Source: Rhodanobacter sp. DHB23 (GTDB lineage Bacteria > Pseudomonadota > Gammaproteobacteria > Xanthomonadales > Rhodanobacteraceae). Taken from it: 64,000 nucleotides of DNA. Below the pieces are notes generated by a model. The model did not search any database. It was given only the letters and a program-made list of their open reading frames with translations, and was not told the origin of the DNA. The translations under genes and the position numbers were made by a program. The stretch is from assembly GCF_014842975.1 (NCBI RefSeq), contig NZ_JACYXK010000019.1, positions 62,001 to 126,000 on the forward strand. Reading direction: 5' to 3'. Shown one piece after another: positions 28,984 through 38,230 of the stretch (within the stretch, counting starts at the first letter, position 1; each line of letters begins with the position of its first letter).

Positions 28984-29001
28984 CAGGTCAAGGATGACCT
29001 G
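28984..29001 (+). promoter_or_regulatory. AAGGAT-hexaloop hairpin (candidate RsmA/CsrA site) between thrS and infC
   Basis: Perfect 6-bp stem CAGGTC / GACCTG with loop AAGGAT, closed by C-G, on the sense strand 20 bp after thrS. Loop and closing pair match the known CsrA/RsmA preference (ARGGAU in a hairpin loop). Its stem sequence differs from the related hairpins elsewhere in the window. Confidence 0.45.
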
Positions 29002-29073
29002 CTGCGGAACTGGTCCCTCAAGGCCGGTTTCGTCGGAGCTGGACCCGGCATGTGCCGAGCCTGGCGAGTCGAG

Positions 29074-29096
29074 AAAAGCGCAGGAAAGCGCTTTTT
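29074..29096 (+). terminator. Terminator-like hairpin before infC
   Basis: AAAAGCGC-AGGAAA-GCGCTTTT then T: an 8-bp stem with a short T run, 37 bp before the infC start. It may partially end thrS transcription. The loop also contains AGGA. Confidence 0.5.
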
Positions 29097-29132
29097 CGAC
29101 ACATCGATAAACATCTTCTGGAGGATAGTGGT

Positions 29133-29660
29133 ATCGCCACTACAGAAACCAAGGGCAATCGCCGCAACCATGAGATCCGCGTGCCGCGCGTGCGCGTGAT
29201 CGGCCCGGATTCCGAGCAGCTAGGCATCCTGACCCGCGACGAGGCGCTCCGCGCTGCCGAAGAGGCAGGCCTCGACCTGGTCGAGATCCAGCCGAACGGC
29301 GATCCGCCGGTCTGCCGCATCATGGACTACGGCAAGTTCAAGTTCGAAGCCCAGAAGAAGGCCCAGGCTGCCAAGAAGAAGCAGAAGCAGGTCGAGATCA
29401 AGGAAGTGAAGTTCCGTCCGGTCACGGACGTGGGCGACTACCAGATCAAGCTGCGCAACATGCTCCGCTTCCTCGAGGAAGGCGACAAGGTCAAGGTCAC
29501 CATCCGCTTCCGCGGCCGCGAAATGTCCCATCAGGATCTGGGCCAGAACCTGGCCAAGAAGATCCAGGAGGACGTGGGCGAAAACGGCGTGGTCGAGTCC
29601 TTCCCGCGTCTGGAAGGCCGCCAGATGGTCATGATGATCGGCCCCAGGAAGAAGCAGTAA
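29133..29660 (+). CDS. infC: Translation initiation factor IF-3 (ATC start codon)
   Basis: 175-residue IF3, which keeps 30S subunits free and proofreads initiator tRNA and start codons. The N-domain ([16 protein letters not shown]), lysine-rich linker helix ([16 protein letters not shown]) and C-domain ([19 protein letters not shown]) are clear. The reading frame has no ATG at the expected start. GGAGG at 29120-29124 is 8 bases from an in-frame ATC at 29133, which gives the family's length (E. coli 180). Rare AUU/AUC starts on infC allow IF3 to repress itself. The in-frame ATG at 29052 would add 27 residues and overlap the hairpin. Confidence 0.93.
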   Translation: MATTETKGNRRNHEIRVPRVRVIGPDSEQLGILTRDEALRAAEEAGLDLVEIQPNGDPPVCRIMDYGKFKFEAQKKAQAAKKKQKQVEIKEVKFRPVTDVGDYQIKLRNMLRFLEEGDKVKVTIRFRGREMSHQDLGQNLAKKIQEDVGENGVVESFPRLEGRQMVMMIGPRKKQ

Positions 29661-29885
29661 GGCGGCCTGCGGGCTGCCGCTGCGCATGCGGGCGGGCAGG
29701 TTTCGAGGGTAGCGCCACAGGCTGGCGCCGGTCCCGTTTTCCCCGTACAATTGGCAGTTCGACCCGCCAGGAAGGGTCGTGAACCGATGTCGGCAGGATG
29801 GAAAGCGCGGCCTTGTGGTCGCCGCCGAATCAGTCAGAAACCGGCTGCTCTCGTAGAGGGTGCAGCCCCATCAAGGAGCATCCAG

Positions 29886-30083
29886 ATGCCCAAGATCAAG
29901 ACCAACCGGGCGGCGGCGAAGCGTTTTCGCAAGACCGCTTCCGGCAAGTTCAAGGCCGGTCACGCCTTCAAGTCGCACATCCTGACCAAGAAGTCGACCA
30001 AGCGTAAGCGCAACCTGCGCGCCACCAACCACGTCAAGGCGTGCGACACCAAGGGTGTGGCTCGCATGTTGCCGTATCTCTGA
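29886..30083 (+). CDS. rpmI: 50S ribosomal protein L35
   Basis: 65-residue L35 ([21 protein letters not shown]...), full length, preceded by AAGGAGCATCCAG. The 225-bp leader after infC has a possible promoter (CTGGCG, 18 bp, TACAAT at 29746-29751) and a GACCC/GGGTC hairpin. In E. coli the rpmI-rplT leader is bound by L20 for feedback control, and a similar role is plausible here but not shown by sequence. Confidence 0.97.
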   Translation: MPKIKTNRAAAKRFRKTASGKFKAGHAFKSHILTKKSTKRKRNLRATNHVKACDTKGVARMLPYL

Positions 30084-30100
30084 ACCGGGAGGACTAGACC

Positions 30101-30460
30101 ATGGCTCGTGTCAAGCGTGGCGTTACCGCCCGTCGTCGTCACAAGAAGATCATCGGCCGCGCGAAGGGCTACTACAACGCCCGTCGCAAGGTTTTCCGCG
30201 TAGCCAACCAGGCCGTCATCAAGGCCGGCCAGTACGCGTACATCGGCCGCAAGCAGAAGAAGCGCCAGTTCCGCGCCCTGTGGATCGTGCGTATCAATGC
30301 CGCTGCCCGTCAGTTCGGCTTGTCCTACAGCCGCCTCATCAACGGCCTGCTGAAGGCCGGCATCACGGTCGACCGCAAGGTGCTGGCCGACATCGCCGTG
30401 CACGACATCAAGGCGTTTGGTGCCATCGCGGAAAAGGCGAAGGCCGCACTGGCAGCGTAA
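30101..30460 (+). CDS. rplT: 50S ribosomal protein L20
   Basis: 119-residue L20 ([30 protein letters not shown]), an early-assembly protein of the large subunit and known translational repressor of its own operon. It starts 17 bp after rpmI with GGGAGGACTAGACC upstream. It is followed by a repeat element and then a strong terminator. Confidence 0.98.
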   Translation: MARVKRGVTARRRHKKIIGRAKGYYNARRKVFRVANQAVIKAGQYAYIGRKQKKRQFRALWIVRINAAARQFGLSYSRLINGLLKAGITVDRKVLADIAVHDIKAFGAIAEKAKAALAA

Positions 30461-30465
30461 TCTGT

Positions 30466-30513
30466 GCGCTCATCCTTGATCGCGAAGATCAAGAAGCGGC
30501 CATCCATGGCCGC
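30466..30513 (-). repeat. GGA-hairpin repeat element, locus 1
   Basis: Read on the minus strand, two modules: GCGGCC-ATGGAT-GGCCGC (30513-30496, perfect 6-bp stem) and GCGATC-AAGGAT-GAGCGC (30483-30466, one mismatch). The flanks GAAGAGT and TTCTTGATCTTC are shared with loci at 45.38 and 56.14 kb. The GGA face is antisense to rplT/pheS. Confidence 0.8.
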
Positions 30514-30541
30514 ACTCTTCAAGGGATGCGCGTAACGTCTG

Positions 30542-31601
<1,060 letters not shown>

Positions 31602-31605
31602 GAAA

Positions 31606-31691
31606 CGGGATTCGGGATTGGGGATTCGGGATTCGCAAGAGCCTCGGTTCCGCAGCTTTTCCGAATCCCGAATCCCCAATCCCGAATCCCG
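31606..31691. repeat. Perfect 30-bp inverted repeat between pheS and pheT
   Basis: The left arm 31606-31635 and right arm 31662-31691 are exact reverse complements over 30 bp, with a 26-nt loop. Each arm repeats the unit GGGATTCGGGATTG in tandem. The right arm ends 10 bp before the pheT ATG, so in mRNA the hairpin abuts the pheT initiation region. The GGGATTCGGGATT type is a common intergenic repeat in Xanthomonadales. Confidence 0.93.
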
Positions 31692-31701
31692 GACTTCAAC
31701 C

Positions 31702-34092
31702 ATGAAATTCTCCGAGAACTGGCTGCGCCAGCATGTGCCGACCAAGGCCTCGCGCGACGAACTTTCCGCGACGCTGACCGCCATCGGCCTGGAGGTCGAG
31801 GACGTCACCGCGCTGGGCGACTCGCTGGCCGGCGTGGTGGTGGCGCGCATCGTCAGCGCACTGAAGCACCCCGAGGCCGACCGCCTGCAGGTATGCGAGG
31901 TGGATACGGGCAACGGCACCGTGCAGATCGTCTGCGGCGCGCCCAACGCGCGTGCGGGCCTGGTGGCGCCGCTCGCGACCGTGGGCGCGACCTTGCCGGG
32001 CGGTATCGCCATCAAGGCGGCGAAGCTGCGCGGCGTCGAGTCGTCCGGCATGCTGTGTTCGGCCAAGGAACTGGGCATCGATCCGGATGCCTCAGGCCTG
32101 CTCGAACTCCCGACCGATGCCCCGGTGGGCACGCCGCTCGCGGCCTACCTCGGCCTGCCGGATGCCAGCATCGAGATCAAGCTCACGCCCAACCGTGCTG
32201 ACTGCTTCAGCGTGCGCGGTATCGCGTTCGACGTCGCCGCCGCGCTGGGCGGCGAGGTGCTGCCGCTGGATGCCGCACCGGTACCGGCCGGCAGCGATGC
32301 CAGGCTGGAGATCGCCCTGGAAGCCGGCCCGCGCGTACCGCGCTTCGCCGGTCGCGTGATCGACGGCGTGGACGCCCGCGTGGCGACGCCGGTGTGGATG
32401 GCCGAGCGCCTGCGCCGCAGCGGCCTGCGCCCGATCAGCTTCCTGGTCGACGTCACCCAGTACGTGATGCTGGAACTGGGCCAGCCGATGCATGCCTTCG
32501 ACAAGGACAAGCTGGAAGGCGGCGTTGTCGTGCGTCCGGCACGCGCCGGCGAGTCGCTGCAATTGCTCGACGGCCGCACCGTCGAGCTGGATGCGGATTT
32601 CCTCGTCGTCGCCGACGGCCATGGCGGCCGGGGCGAACGCGCGGTCGCGCTGGGCGGGATCATGGGCGGCTCCGAAACGCGCGTCACCGAGGCCACCGTC
32701 AACGTATTCCTGGAAGCCGCGCACTGGATTCCGTCGGCCATCATCGGCCGCAGCCGCCGGCTCGGCATGCATACCGACGCCGGGCACCGTTTCGAGCGCG
32801 GCGTCGATCCGGAGCTGCCGCCCATCGCCATCGAGTACGCAACCCGGCTGATCCTCGACATCGCCGGCGGCGTGGCCGGACCGCTGCTCGACGTCACCCT
32901 GCCCGGGCAGGTGCAGGCACCTCAACCGATCCTGCTTCGGCGTGCGCGGCTACTGCGCGTGCTCGGCCTGCCGGTGGCCGATGCCGAGGTCGTGCGCATC
33001 TTCACGGCGCTGGGCATGCAGGTCGAGCCGCTGGCCGAAGGGTGGCGGGTCACCGCCCCCAGCCGCCGCTTCGACATCGAACGCGAGGAGGACTTGATCG
33101 AGGAAGTCGCGCGCATCTTCGGTTACGACCGCATCCCCACCGCGACGCCGGCGGGCGCGTTGACCCTGGTGGCCGAGCCGGAAGCGCGCATCGGGGAGCT
33201 GGCATTGCGCGAGCAACTCGCAGCGCGGGGTTACTACGAGGCGGTGAACCTGTCCTTCGTCTCCGCCGGGCTGCTGGCGCGCTGGGGTCTCGAAGGGCAG
33301 GGCGTGCCGTTGGCCAACCCGCTGTCGGCCGACCTGGCGGTGATGCGCCCCTCGCTGTTGCCGGGTCTGGTGGAGGCCTTGCGCCACAACCGTGCGCGCC
33401 AGCAGGAGCGGGTGCGGCTGTTCGAGGTCGCCCGTGTGTTCGCGGCGGGCAATCCGCCCGTGGAAACCCCGAGCCTGGCCATCGTCGCCAGCGGCAACGC
33501 GCACGCCGTGCAGTGGGGCGAGCCGTCCCGGGCGCTGGATTTCTTTGATCTCAAGGGCGACCTGGACGCGCTGCTTGCCTGGGGCGGCGAGCCGCATCGC
33601 TGGACGGTGCATGCCGACAGCCTGCCGGCGTGGCTGCATCCGGGCCGTGGCGCGCGGCTCGCGCGCGATGGCCGGACGGCCGGCTGGCTGGGCGCCCTGC
33701 ATCCGCAACTGGCCAAGGTGCTGGACCTGGGGCCGGACGTGCACGTGCTGGAACTGGCGCTGGAACCGCTGCTGGCCCGCCGCCTGCCCAGGGCGCAGCC
33801 GGTGGCGCGTTTCCCCTCGGTGCGCCGCGATATCGCCGTCGAAGTGCCCGAAGAGGTGACCTGGTCACGGATCGAGCAGGCGGTTGGCGGCAGCCTTGGC
33901 GAGGTGCTGGCGGAGCTGCGGCTGTTCGACCGCTACAGCGGCAAGGGGGTCGAAGTGGGCCGAAAAAGTCTCGCTATGGGCTTGATTTTGCAGGATGCTT
34001 CACGCACCCTTACCGACGAAGACGCAGACCGTTGCGTGCGGCAGGCGATCGCCGCACTGGAGCAAACGTGCAAGGCCAAGTTGCGAGGATGA
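31702..34092 (+). CDS. pheT: Phenylalanyl-tRNA synthetase beta subunit
   Basis: 796-residue beta subunit. An N-terminal tRNA-binding OB fold (about 40-150, [27 protein letters not shown] split over residues 94-121) is followed by B3/B4 editing and B5 domains, and a C-terminal ferredoxin-like anticodon-binding domain ([17 protein letters not shown]). Length equals E. coli PheT (795). ATG 31702 follows the inverted repeat; an in-frame ATG-less extension upstream translates the repeat and is not real. The stop is 1 bp before ihfA. Confidence 0.97.
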   Translation: MKFSENWLRQHVPTKASRDELSATLTAIGLEVEDVTALGDSLAGVVVARIVSALKHPEADRLQVCEVDTGNGTVQIVCGAPNARAGLVAPLATVGATLPGGIAIKAAKLRGVESSGMLCSAKELGIDPDASGLLELPTDAPVGTPLAAYLGLPDASIEIKLTPNRADCFSVRGIAFDVAAALGGEVLPLDAAPVPAGSDARLEIALEAGPRVPRFAGRVIDGVDARVATPVWMAERLRRSGLRPISFLVDVTQYVMLELGQPMHAFDKDKLEGGVVVRPARAGESLQLLDGRTVELDADFLVVADGHGGRGERAVALGGIMGGSETRVTEATVNVFLEAAHWIPSAIIGRSRRLGMHTDAGHRFERGVDPELPPIAIEYATRLILDIAGGVAGPLLDVTLPGQVQAPQPILLRRARLLRVLGLPVADAEVVRIFTALGMQVEPLAEGWRVTAPSRRFDIEREEDLIEEVARIFGYDRIPTATPAGALTLVAEPEARIGELALREQLAARGYYEAVNLSFVSAGLLARWGLEGQGVPLANPLSADLAVMRPSLLPGLVEALRHNRARQQERVRLFEVARVFAAGNPPVETPSLAIVASGNAHAVQWGEPSRALDFFDLKGDLDALLAWGGEPHRWTVHADSLPAWLHPGRGARLARDGRTAGWLGALHPQLAKVLDLGPDVHVLELALEPLLARRLPRAQPVARFPSVRRDIAVEVPEEVTWSRIEQAVGGSLGEVLAELRLFDRYSGKGVEVGRKSLAMGLILQDASRTLTDEDADRCVRQAIAALEQTCKAKLRG

Positions 34093-34093
34093 G

Positions 34094-34393
34094 ATGGCTC
34101 TGACCAAGGCGGATATGGCCGAGCGGCTTTTCCTCGACGTGGGCCTGAACAAGCGGGAAGCCAAGGAGTTCGTGGACGCCTGTTTCGAGGTGGTCCGCGA
34201 GGCCTTGGAGCGGGGGGAGCAGGTGAAGCTGTCCGGTTTCGGCAACTTCGACCTGCGCGAGAAGAACCAGCGGCCCGGGCGCAACCCGAAGACCGGCGAA
34301 GAGATTCCGATCTCGGCGCGGCGGGTGGTGACGTTCCGTCCGGGTCAGAAACTCAAGGTGCGAGTCGAGGGCTATGCTGGACCAAGGGAATAA
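34094..34393 (+). CDS. ihfA: Integration host factor alpha subunit
   Basis: 99-residue nucleoid protein that bends DNA as a heterodimer with IHF-beta. [20 protein letters not shown] starts it, and the DNA-intercalating arm [20 protein letters not shown] is present. GAGGATGAG provides the ribosome binding site inside the end of pheT. The next gene overlaps its last 20 bp. The pheT-ihfA order is conserved in gammaproteobacteria. Confidence 0.97.
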   Translation: MALTKADMAERLFLDVGLNKREAKEFVDACFEVVREALERGEQVKLSGFGNFDLREKNQRPGRNPKTGEEIPISARRVVTFRPGQKLKVRVEGYAGPRE

Positions 34394-34730
34394 CACCGAA
34401 CTGCCGCCCATCCCGGCCAAGCGCTACTTCACCATCGGTGAGGTGGGCGAGTTGTGCGGTGTGAAACCGCACGTGCTGCGCTACTGGGAGCAGGAGTTCC
34501 CCGCGCTGAACCCGGTGAAGCGTCGCGGCAACCGCCGCTACTACCAGCGCCACGACGTGCTGATGATCCGCCAGATCCGCGCGCTGCTGTACGACGAAGG
34601 TTTCACCATCACCGGCGCGCGCGCCCGGCTGGAAGGCCCGCAGGCGCGTGTCGAGGCGAGCATGTCGCACCAGATCGTGCACCAGGTACGCCTGGAGCTG
34701 GAAGAAGTCCTCGCCCTGCTGCGCCGCTGA
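34374..34730 (+). CDS. MerR family transcriptional regulator
   Basis: 118 residues. The N-terminal winged helix ([27 protein letters not shown]) and second helix-turn-helix [19 protein letters not shown] are classic MerR. The C-terminal part is short (GARARLEG then a helix), with no metal-binding cysteines, so an effector cannot be named. Overlap with ihfA by 20 bp implies coupled translation. A MerR gene directly after ihfA is a conserved arrangement in Xanthomonadales and pseudomonads; its targets are unknown to me. Confidence 0.9.
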   Translation: MLDQGNNTELPPIPAKRYFTIGEVGELCGVKPHVLRYWEQEFPALNPVKRRGNRRYYQRHDVLMIRQIRALLYDEGFTITGARARLEGPQARVEASMSHQIVHQVRLELEEVLALLRR

Positions 34731-34781
34731 GCGCATTCCTCTGTTATAGTTCGCGCTTCCCGATCGCATGATCGAGAGCAC

Positions 34782-34807
34782 GAAAGGCGGCCACGTTGCC
34801 GCCTTTC
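34782..34807 (+). terminator. Hairpin between merR and tRNA-Pro
   Basis: Perfect 10-bp stem GAAAGGCGGC-CACGTT-GCCGCCTTTC, 51 bp after merR and 10 bp before the tRNA. It may end the pheST-ihfA-merR transcript. However, a TATAGT box (34745-34750) lies upstream of it and could drive the tRNA through it, so the role is uncertain. Confidence 0.45.
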
Positions 34808-34817
34808 CAGTCCAAGT

Positions 34818-34894
34818 CGGGGCGTAGCGCAGCCTGGTAGCGCATTTGCCTGGGGGGCAAAGGGTCGTCGGTTCGAATCCGGCCGCCCCGACCA
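34818..34894 (+). tRNA. tRNA-Pro (GGG)
   Basis: 77 nt with encoded CCA. The acceptor is CGGGGCG/CGCCCCG, with the C1 typical of tRNA-Pro. The anticodon stem-loop TTTGC-CTGGGGG-GCAAA has anticodon GGG; the T arm is CCGGC-like with TTCGAAT. Confidence 0.96.
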
Positions 34895-34928
34895 ATTGGA
34901 TGACTCCAGGCAACCCTGGATATCCCGA

Positions 34929-34953
34929 AAACCGCGCTCTGGCGCGGTTTTTT
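34929..34953 (+). terminator. Intrinsic terminator after tRNA-Pro
   Basis: Perfect 9-bp stem AAACCGCGC-TCTG-GCGCGGTTT with six consecutive T, 34 bp after the tRNA. Confidence 0.92.
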
Positions 34954-35751
34954 GTTGGCTGCATTATCCGTAACGTCCCGGCGCTTCCCTTGAGCGTTCC
35001 CAATTCCGGGGGGAGACGAAACCCTCCGAATGGTGCCGTATCCCCAAAGGCAGGTGCGCGTCTCGTGCAGGACGTTTCCAGGCTGGATGCCAGGCGGGGG
35101 ATTTTCGGAGCGTCCTTTGGGCAAGAAGTGTTCAACGAAGCCACCTACGTCTTGTCGGGTTTCCAGAGCGTACGCGACGCCCATTTCTCGGCGTGCTGCG
35201 CTCGGGCCATGAGCTATGGCCGGATGAGCTGGATTGGCGCGAAGAATCCCGGCCATCGACCCGCGCCCAACTTGCGCGCGTCGGCTGACGCCTGACGGCC
35301 TGGGCCCGCGCTAACATCCTGGAGACTCAATCATCCAGCCCACGACCCGAGACCGATTGAATGACCTCGACAGACCGGCAGGCAGACGCTGACCAGCCAC
35401 CCCGCACCGGGCACATGCCCAAGCCTTCACCGTGCGATCTGGACGGCGAGGCCACCGACTGCGCCGAGGAGTTGGCGCACGAGGAGGCGCTGCGCGGGTC
35501 CTCGCTTCGCGTGCCGCGTTGACGGGTGCCGCGCACGGTTGGGGCGGTTGGCTGCGTCCTCGATCTCGAGTCGTTGTGGTGCGAAGCCTGCAAGGCATGG
35601 TCCGGCAGAGGCCACCCGACCACCTGGCCGGAAACATCGACGGCGCCGAGAGGCGCCGTGCGCGTTTGCGTGCTTGCTGCGGGCGCAGGAAATTGCACCG
35701 CGGGGAGGCTAGGCTGCGCGCACCGGGTTTGCCCATGCCAGGAGATGCCGC
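34954..35751. other. 798-bp region without a confident gene
   Basis: No reading frame here has a known motif. Plus-strand and minus-strand ORFs spanning 34846-35295 and 34744-35256 run through tRNA-Pro and its terminator, so they are unlikely genes. Codon usage looks unlike the flanking genes. Visible structure: a perfect 8-bp-stem hairpin ACGGCGCC-GAGA-GGCGCCGT (35639-35658) and a possible 53-codon ORF (35361-35522). It may be decayed sequence next to the tRNA; no duplicated tRNA 3' end was seen. Confidence 0.5.
35361..35522 (+). CDS. Possible small protein, 53 residues
   Basis: ATG to TGA with mostly GC-rich third positions. The product is acidic and polar (starts MTSTDRQADADQPP, contains CDLDGEATDCAEELAHEEAL), with two cysteines ten residues apart and no membrane segment. 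No ribosome binding site is evident. I do not recognise it, and it may be chance. Confidence 0.25.
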   Translation: MTSTDRQADADQPPRTGHMPKPSPCDLDGEATDCAEELAHEEALRGSSLRVPR

Positions 35752-36471
35752 ATGTCGTCGAACAACTGCCACCCGAACGCCCCGCACGAGAAGCTCAAGG
35801 CGCCCGACTGGTACGTCTCGGCGCTGATGATGGATCGCGCGCTGGACGCGGTCCTGCGCCGCGTGAGGAAGCTCGACCGCGAACACGACATCCCCTACCT
35901 CGCCGGCTACAGCCGCGACGGCAAGACCATCTACATCGACCGCCACCTGCCGAAGAGCTTCACGTTCCGCGGCCGCACCATCGAGGTGGACCGCTTCCTG
36001 ATCCTGCACGAGGAAGTGGAGAAGACCCTGATCGACCAGCTCGACCTGCACTACCTGCACGCGCACCAGATCGCCACGCGCGCCGAGGAGGCGGCGGTGA
36101 ACGCGCAGCGCGTCACCTGGAAGGCCTACGACCGCTTCATGCAGAAGTACGTGAAGTCGATCGGTGACGAGCGCCTGCAGAAGGTGCCGGCCGACCTCGA
36201 CCTGAAGCCCTACCGCGACTACCACGACTACGACCTGCTGCAGCGGATGGAGCAGCACATGGAGCACACGCCCGGCTTGGGCGCGAAGTTCAGGGACGAA
36301 CTGAAGTCCTATGCCGCCGCGTTCCGCGAGCAGCATGAAACGGAGCGGAGGCAGGCCAGGCACAAGCCCGCGGCGGCCGCACCGAAGAAAGCGGCGCCGA
36401 AGAAATCGGCGACGGGCAAGGCGACGAAATCGTCGCGCAGCCCGGATCGTCGAACAGCCGGGCGGGACTGA
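35752..36471 (+). CDS. Conserved hypothetical protein with basic Ala/Lys/Pro tail
   Basis: 239 residues, soluble. Segments WYVSALMMDRALDAVLRRVRKLDREHD, IPYLAGYSRDGKTIYIDRHLP and LHEEVEKTLIDQL...YLHAHQIATRAEEAAV look strongly constrained and recall uncharacterised proteins I associate with rhizobia and relatives. From about residue 195 the chain turns into a histone-H1-like tail rich in Lys, Ala and Pro (KPAAAAPKKAAPKKSATGKATK), suggesting nucleic acid contact. HEEVE could be part of a metal site but lacks a full HExxH. ATG 35752 follows CCAGGAGATGCCGC, a good site. Function unknown. Confidence 0.8.
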   Translation: MSSNNCHPNAPHEKLKAPDWYVSALMMDRALDAVLRRVRKLDREHDIPYLAGYSRDGKTIYIDRHLPKSFTFRGRTIEVDRFLILHEEVEKTLIDQLDLHYLHAHQIATRAEEAAVNAQRVTWKAYDRFMQKYVKSIGDERLQKVPADLDLKPYRDYHDYDLLQRMEQHMEHTPGLGAKFRDELKSYAAAFREQHETERRQARHKPAAAAPKKAAPKKSATGKATKSSRSPDRRTAGRD

Positions 36472-36519
36472 GCCGGTTCCCGGGCGAGGGGCGCCGCTTT
36501 CGCGGCGGGCCCCGCCGGT

Positions 36520-38121
36520 TCAGGCGGCTTCCGCCAGTTCCCCGTCGTCGTCCATCTTGAAGAAGGCCACGCTCTGGACCAGCGACCCGGCGCGCGTCTG
36601 CACGGCCTCGGTGGCGGCGGCGGCCTCTTCCACCAGCGCGGCGTTGCTCTGCGTGACCTCGTCCATCTGGCTCACCGCCTGGTTGACCTGCTGGATGCCG
36701 GTCGCCTGCTCGCGGCTCTGCAGGGCGATCGAGTTGACGGTGTCGACGACCTCTTCCACGCTGCCGAGCAGCTTGCCGACCATGGCTTCGGCATGGCCGA
36801 TCCGCTGCGTGCTGCCGTTGATGATGGATATCGACTCCTCGATCAACGCACGGATCTGGTCGGATGCCGCGCGCGAGTTGCGTGCCAGGGACTGCACTTC
36901 GGACGCCACCACGTTGAATCCCTTGCCGGCTTCGCCTGCGTGGGCCGCTTCCACGGAGGCGTTGATCGCCAGGATGTGGGTCTGGGTCGCGATGCGCGCC
37001 ATGGTTTCGGTGATCTCGTTGATGCGGCCGGAGACGTCCTGGACGCGTTCCATCGCCTTGACCGCCTCGCTCATGGCGGCGCCGCTTTCGCGCGCCACGT
37101 CGGAGGCCCCGGCCGCCAGCTGGGCGGCCTGCTGCGCGCGCATGGCATTTGCGTTGACGCTCTCGGTGAACTCCTGCATCGACGCGGCGGTTTCCTCCAG
37201 CGCCGCCGCCTGTTCGCTGGTGCGCGCGGAAAGGTCGTGGTTGCCGCTGGCGATCTGGTTCGTGGAGGACGAAATCTCGTGCGAGCCCTTGCGGATCGTG
37301 CCGACGACCTGGAGCAATTGGCGGTTCATGCGGTCCAGGGCGCCGAGCAACTGGCCGGTCTCGTCGCGGCTGACGGCCTCGATGCGCGTGCGCAGGTCGC
37401 CGTCCGCCACGGCCTCGGCCACCTTCACCGCGCGATGGATCGGCATGGTGATGCTGTAGGCCAGCAGCCAGATCAGCAGCGTGCAGGCGACCAGCGCGCA
37501 AAGCACCACCGCGGCCAGCAGGTGCCAGGCGCTGCGATAGGCGCTTTCGCTCTCCGCGTCGATGCTGCGGCCCTCGGCGGCGGCCTGGTCCTTCATGCCC
37601 GCCACCAGTCCGTCGATGGCGTCGGTCGGCGGGCGGTCCATGCCGGCCACCAGGGCATCCACCACGTGCACGCTGTCCGGCTTGCTGCCGTTGTACTTCT
37701 GCAGGGCATCGTCGTAGCGCTTCTGCAGTTCGGCATGGGTGGACAGCGCGGTGTCGACGCCGCGGGTGTCCAGTCCGAGCGCGGCCATCTGCTGCTTGAG
37801 GGAGGCCAGGTCCCGGTCCACCGCCTGGCTGCCGGCGGTGAACTGGTCGTGATACTTCTTGAAGGCCTCGGGCGCCGCGCCGCGCAGCAGGGTGTCCTTC
37901 CAGTTCTGCACCTGCTTCTTGAAGTCGACCTGGGCCACGCGCGCCGTGTCCGCGGCTGCAGCGAAGGCAGTGGCCGTCTGGGTGGCGCGGATCTGCAGTT
38001 CGTGGGTGCGTTGCAGGCCCTGCCAGCCGCCGAAGCCGACCACGGCGGTGGCCAGCAGCATGATGAAGCCGAGCAGGCCGAGCCGCAGGGCGATGCGCAA
38101 GTCGCGTAACCGGAACGTCAT
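36520..38121 (-). CDS. Methyl-accepting chemotaxis protein
   Basis: 533-residue transmembrane chemoreceptor. TM1 is about 12-33, followed by a periplasmic helical sensor (about 34-200), TM2 (about 201-223), HAMP (about 224-275) and the cytoplasmic signalling domain. The conserved tip is recognisable (ARIATQTHILAINASVEAAHAGEAGKGFNVVASEV, about 365-400). No C-terminal CheR-binding NWETF-type pentapeptide is present. The ligand is unknown, and no other chemotaxis gene is in the window. Confidence 0.93.
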   Translation of the reverse strand: MTFRLRDLRIALRLGLLGFIMLLATAVVGFGGWQGLQRTHELQIRATQTATAFAAAADTARVAQVDFKKQVQNWKDTLLRGAAPEAFKKYHDQFTAGSQAVDRDLASLKQQMAALGLDTRGVDTALSTHAELQKRYDDALQKYNGSKPDSVHVVDALVAGMDRPPTDAIDGLVAGMKDQAAAEGRSIDAESESAYRSAWHLLAAVVLCALVACTLLIWLLAYSITMPIHRAVKVAEAVADGDLRTRIEAVSRDETGQLLGALDRMNRQLLQVVGTIRKGSHEISSSTNQIASGNHDLSARTSEQAAALEETAASMQEFTESVNANAMRAQQAAQLAAGASDVARESGAAMSEAVKAMERVQDVSGRINEITETMARIATQTHILAINASVEAAHAGEAGKGFNVVASEVQSLARNSRAASDQIRALIEESISIINGSTQRIGHAEAMVGKLLGSVEEVVDTVNSIALQSREQATGIQQVNQAVSQMDEVTQSNAALVEEAAAATEAVQTRAGSLVQSVAFFKMDDDGELAEAA

Positions 38122-38230
38122 GGCGATACCCAGGCTGGACGGGATTCCGGGCTATCGGCAAGCCAGGGCGGTGGCTTGAGCCCCGCCCCGGCATCGGCAG
38201 GTCTTGTGGCGCCGGAAGCCGGCGCTGCCG

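Noticed and set aside
29052-29132. Extended IF3 N-terminus from an ATG at 29052
   Set aside because: The added residues are unlike the family, overlap a terminator-like hairpin, and the well-placed GGAGG serves the ATC start instead.
30507-30536. Short ORF MAALFKGCA before the rplT-pheS terminator, as a pheM-like leader peptide
   Set aside because: It has a single Phe codon and lies inside the dispersed GGA-hairpin repeat, which occurs elsewhere without pheS; no ribosome binding site.
34744-35256. Minus-strand ORF through tRNA-Pro
   Set aside because: It crosses a tRNA gene and its terminator and shows no domain or plausible codon bias.
34818-35751. Integrated element at tRNA-Pro
   Set aside because: No integrase, no duplicated tRNA 3' end and no phage gene found downstream; only the lack of genes hints at it.
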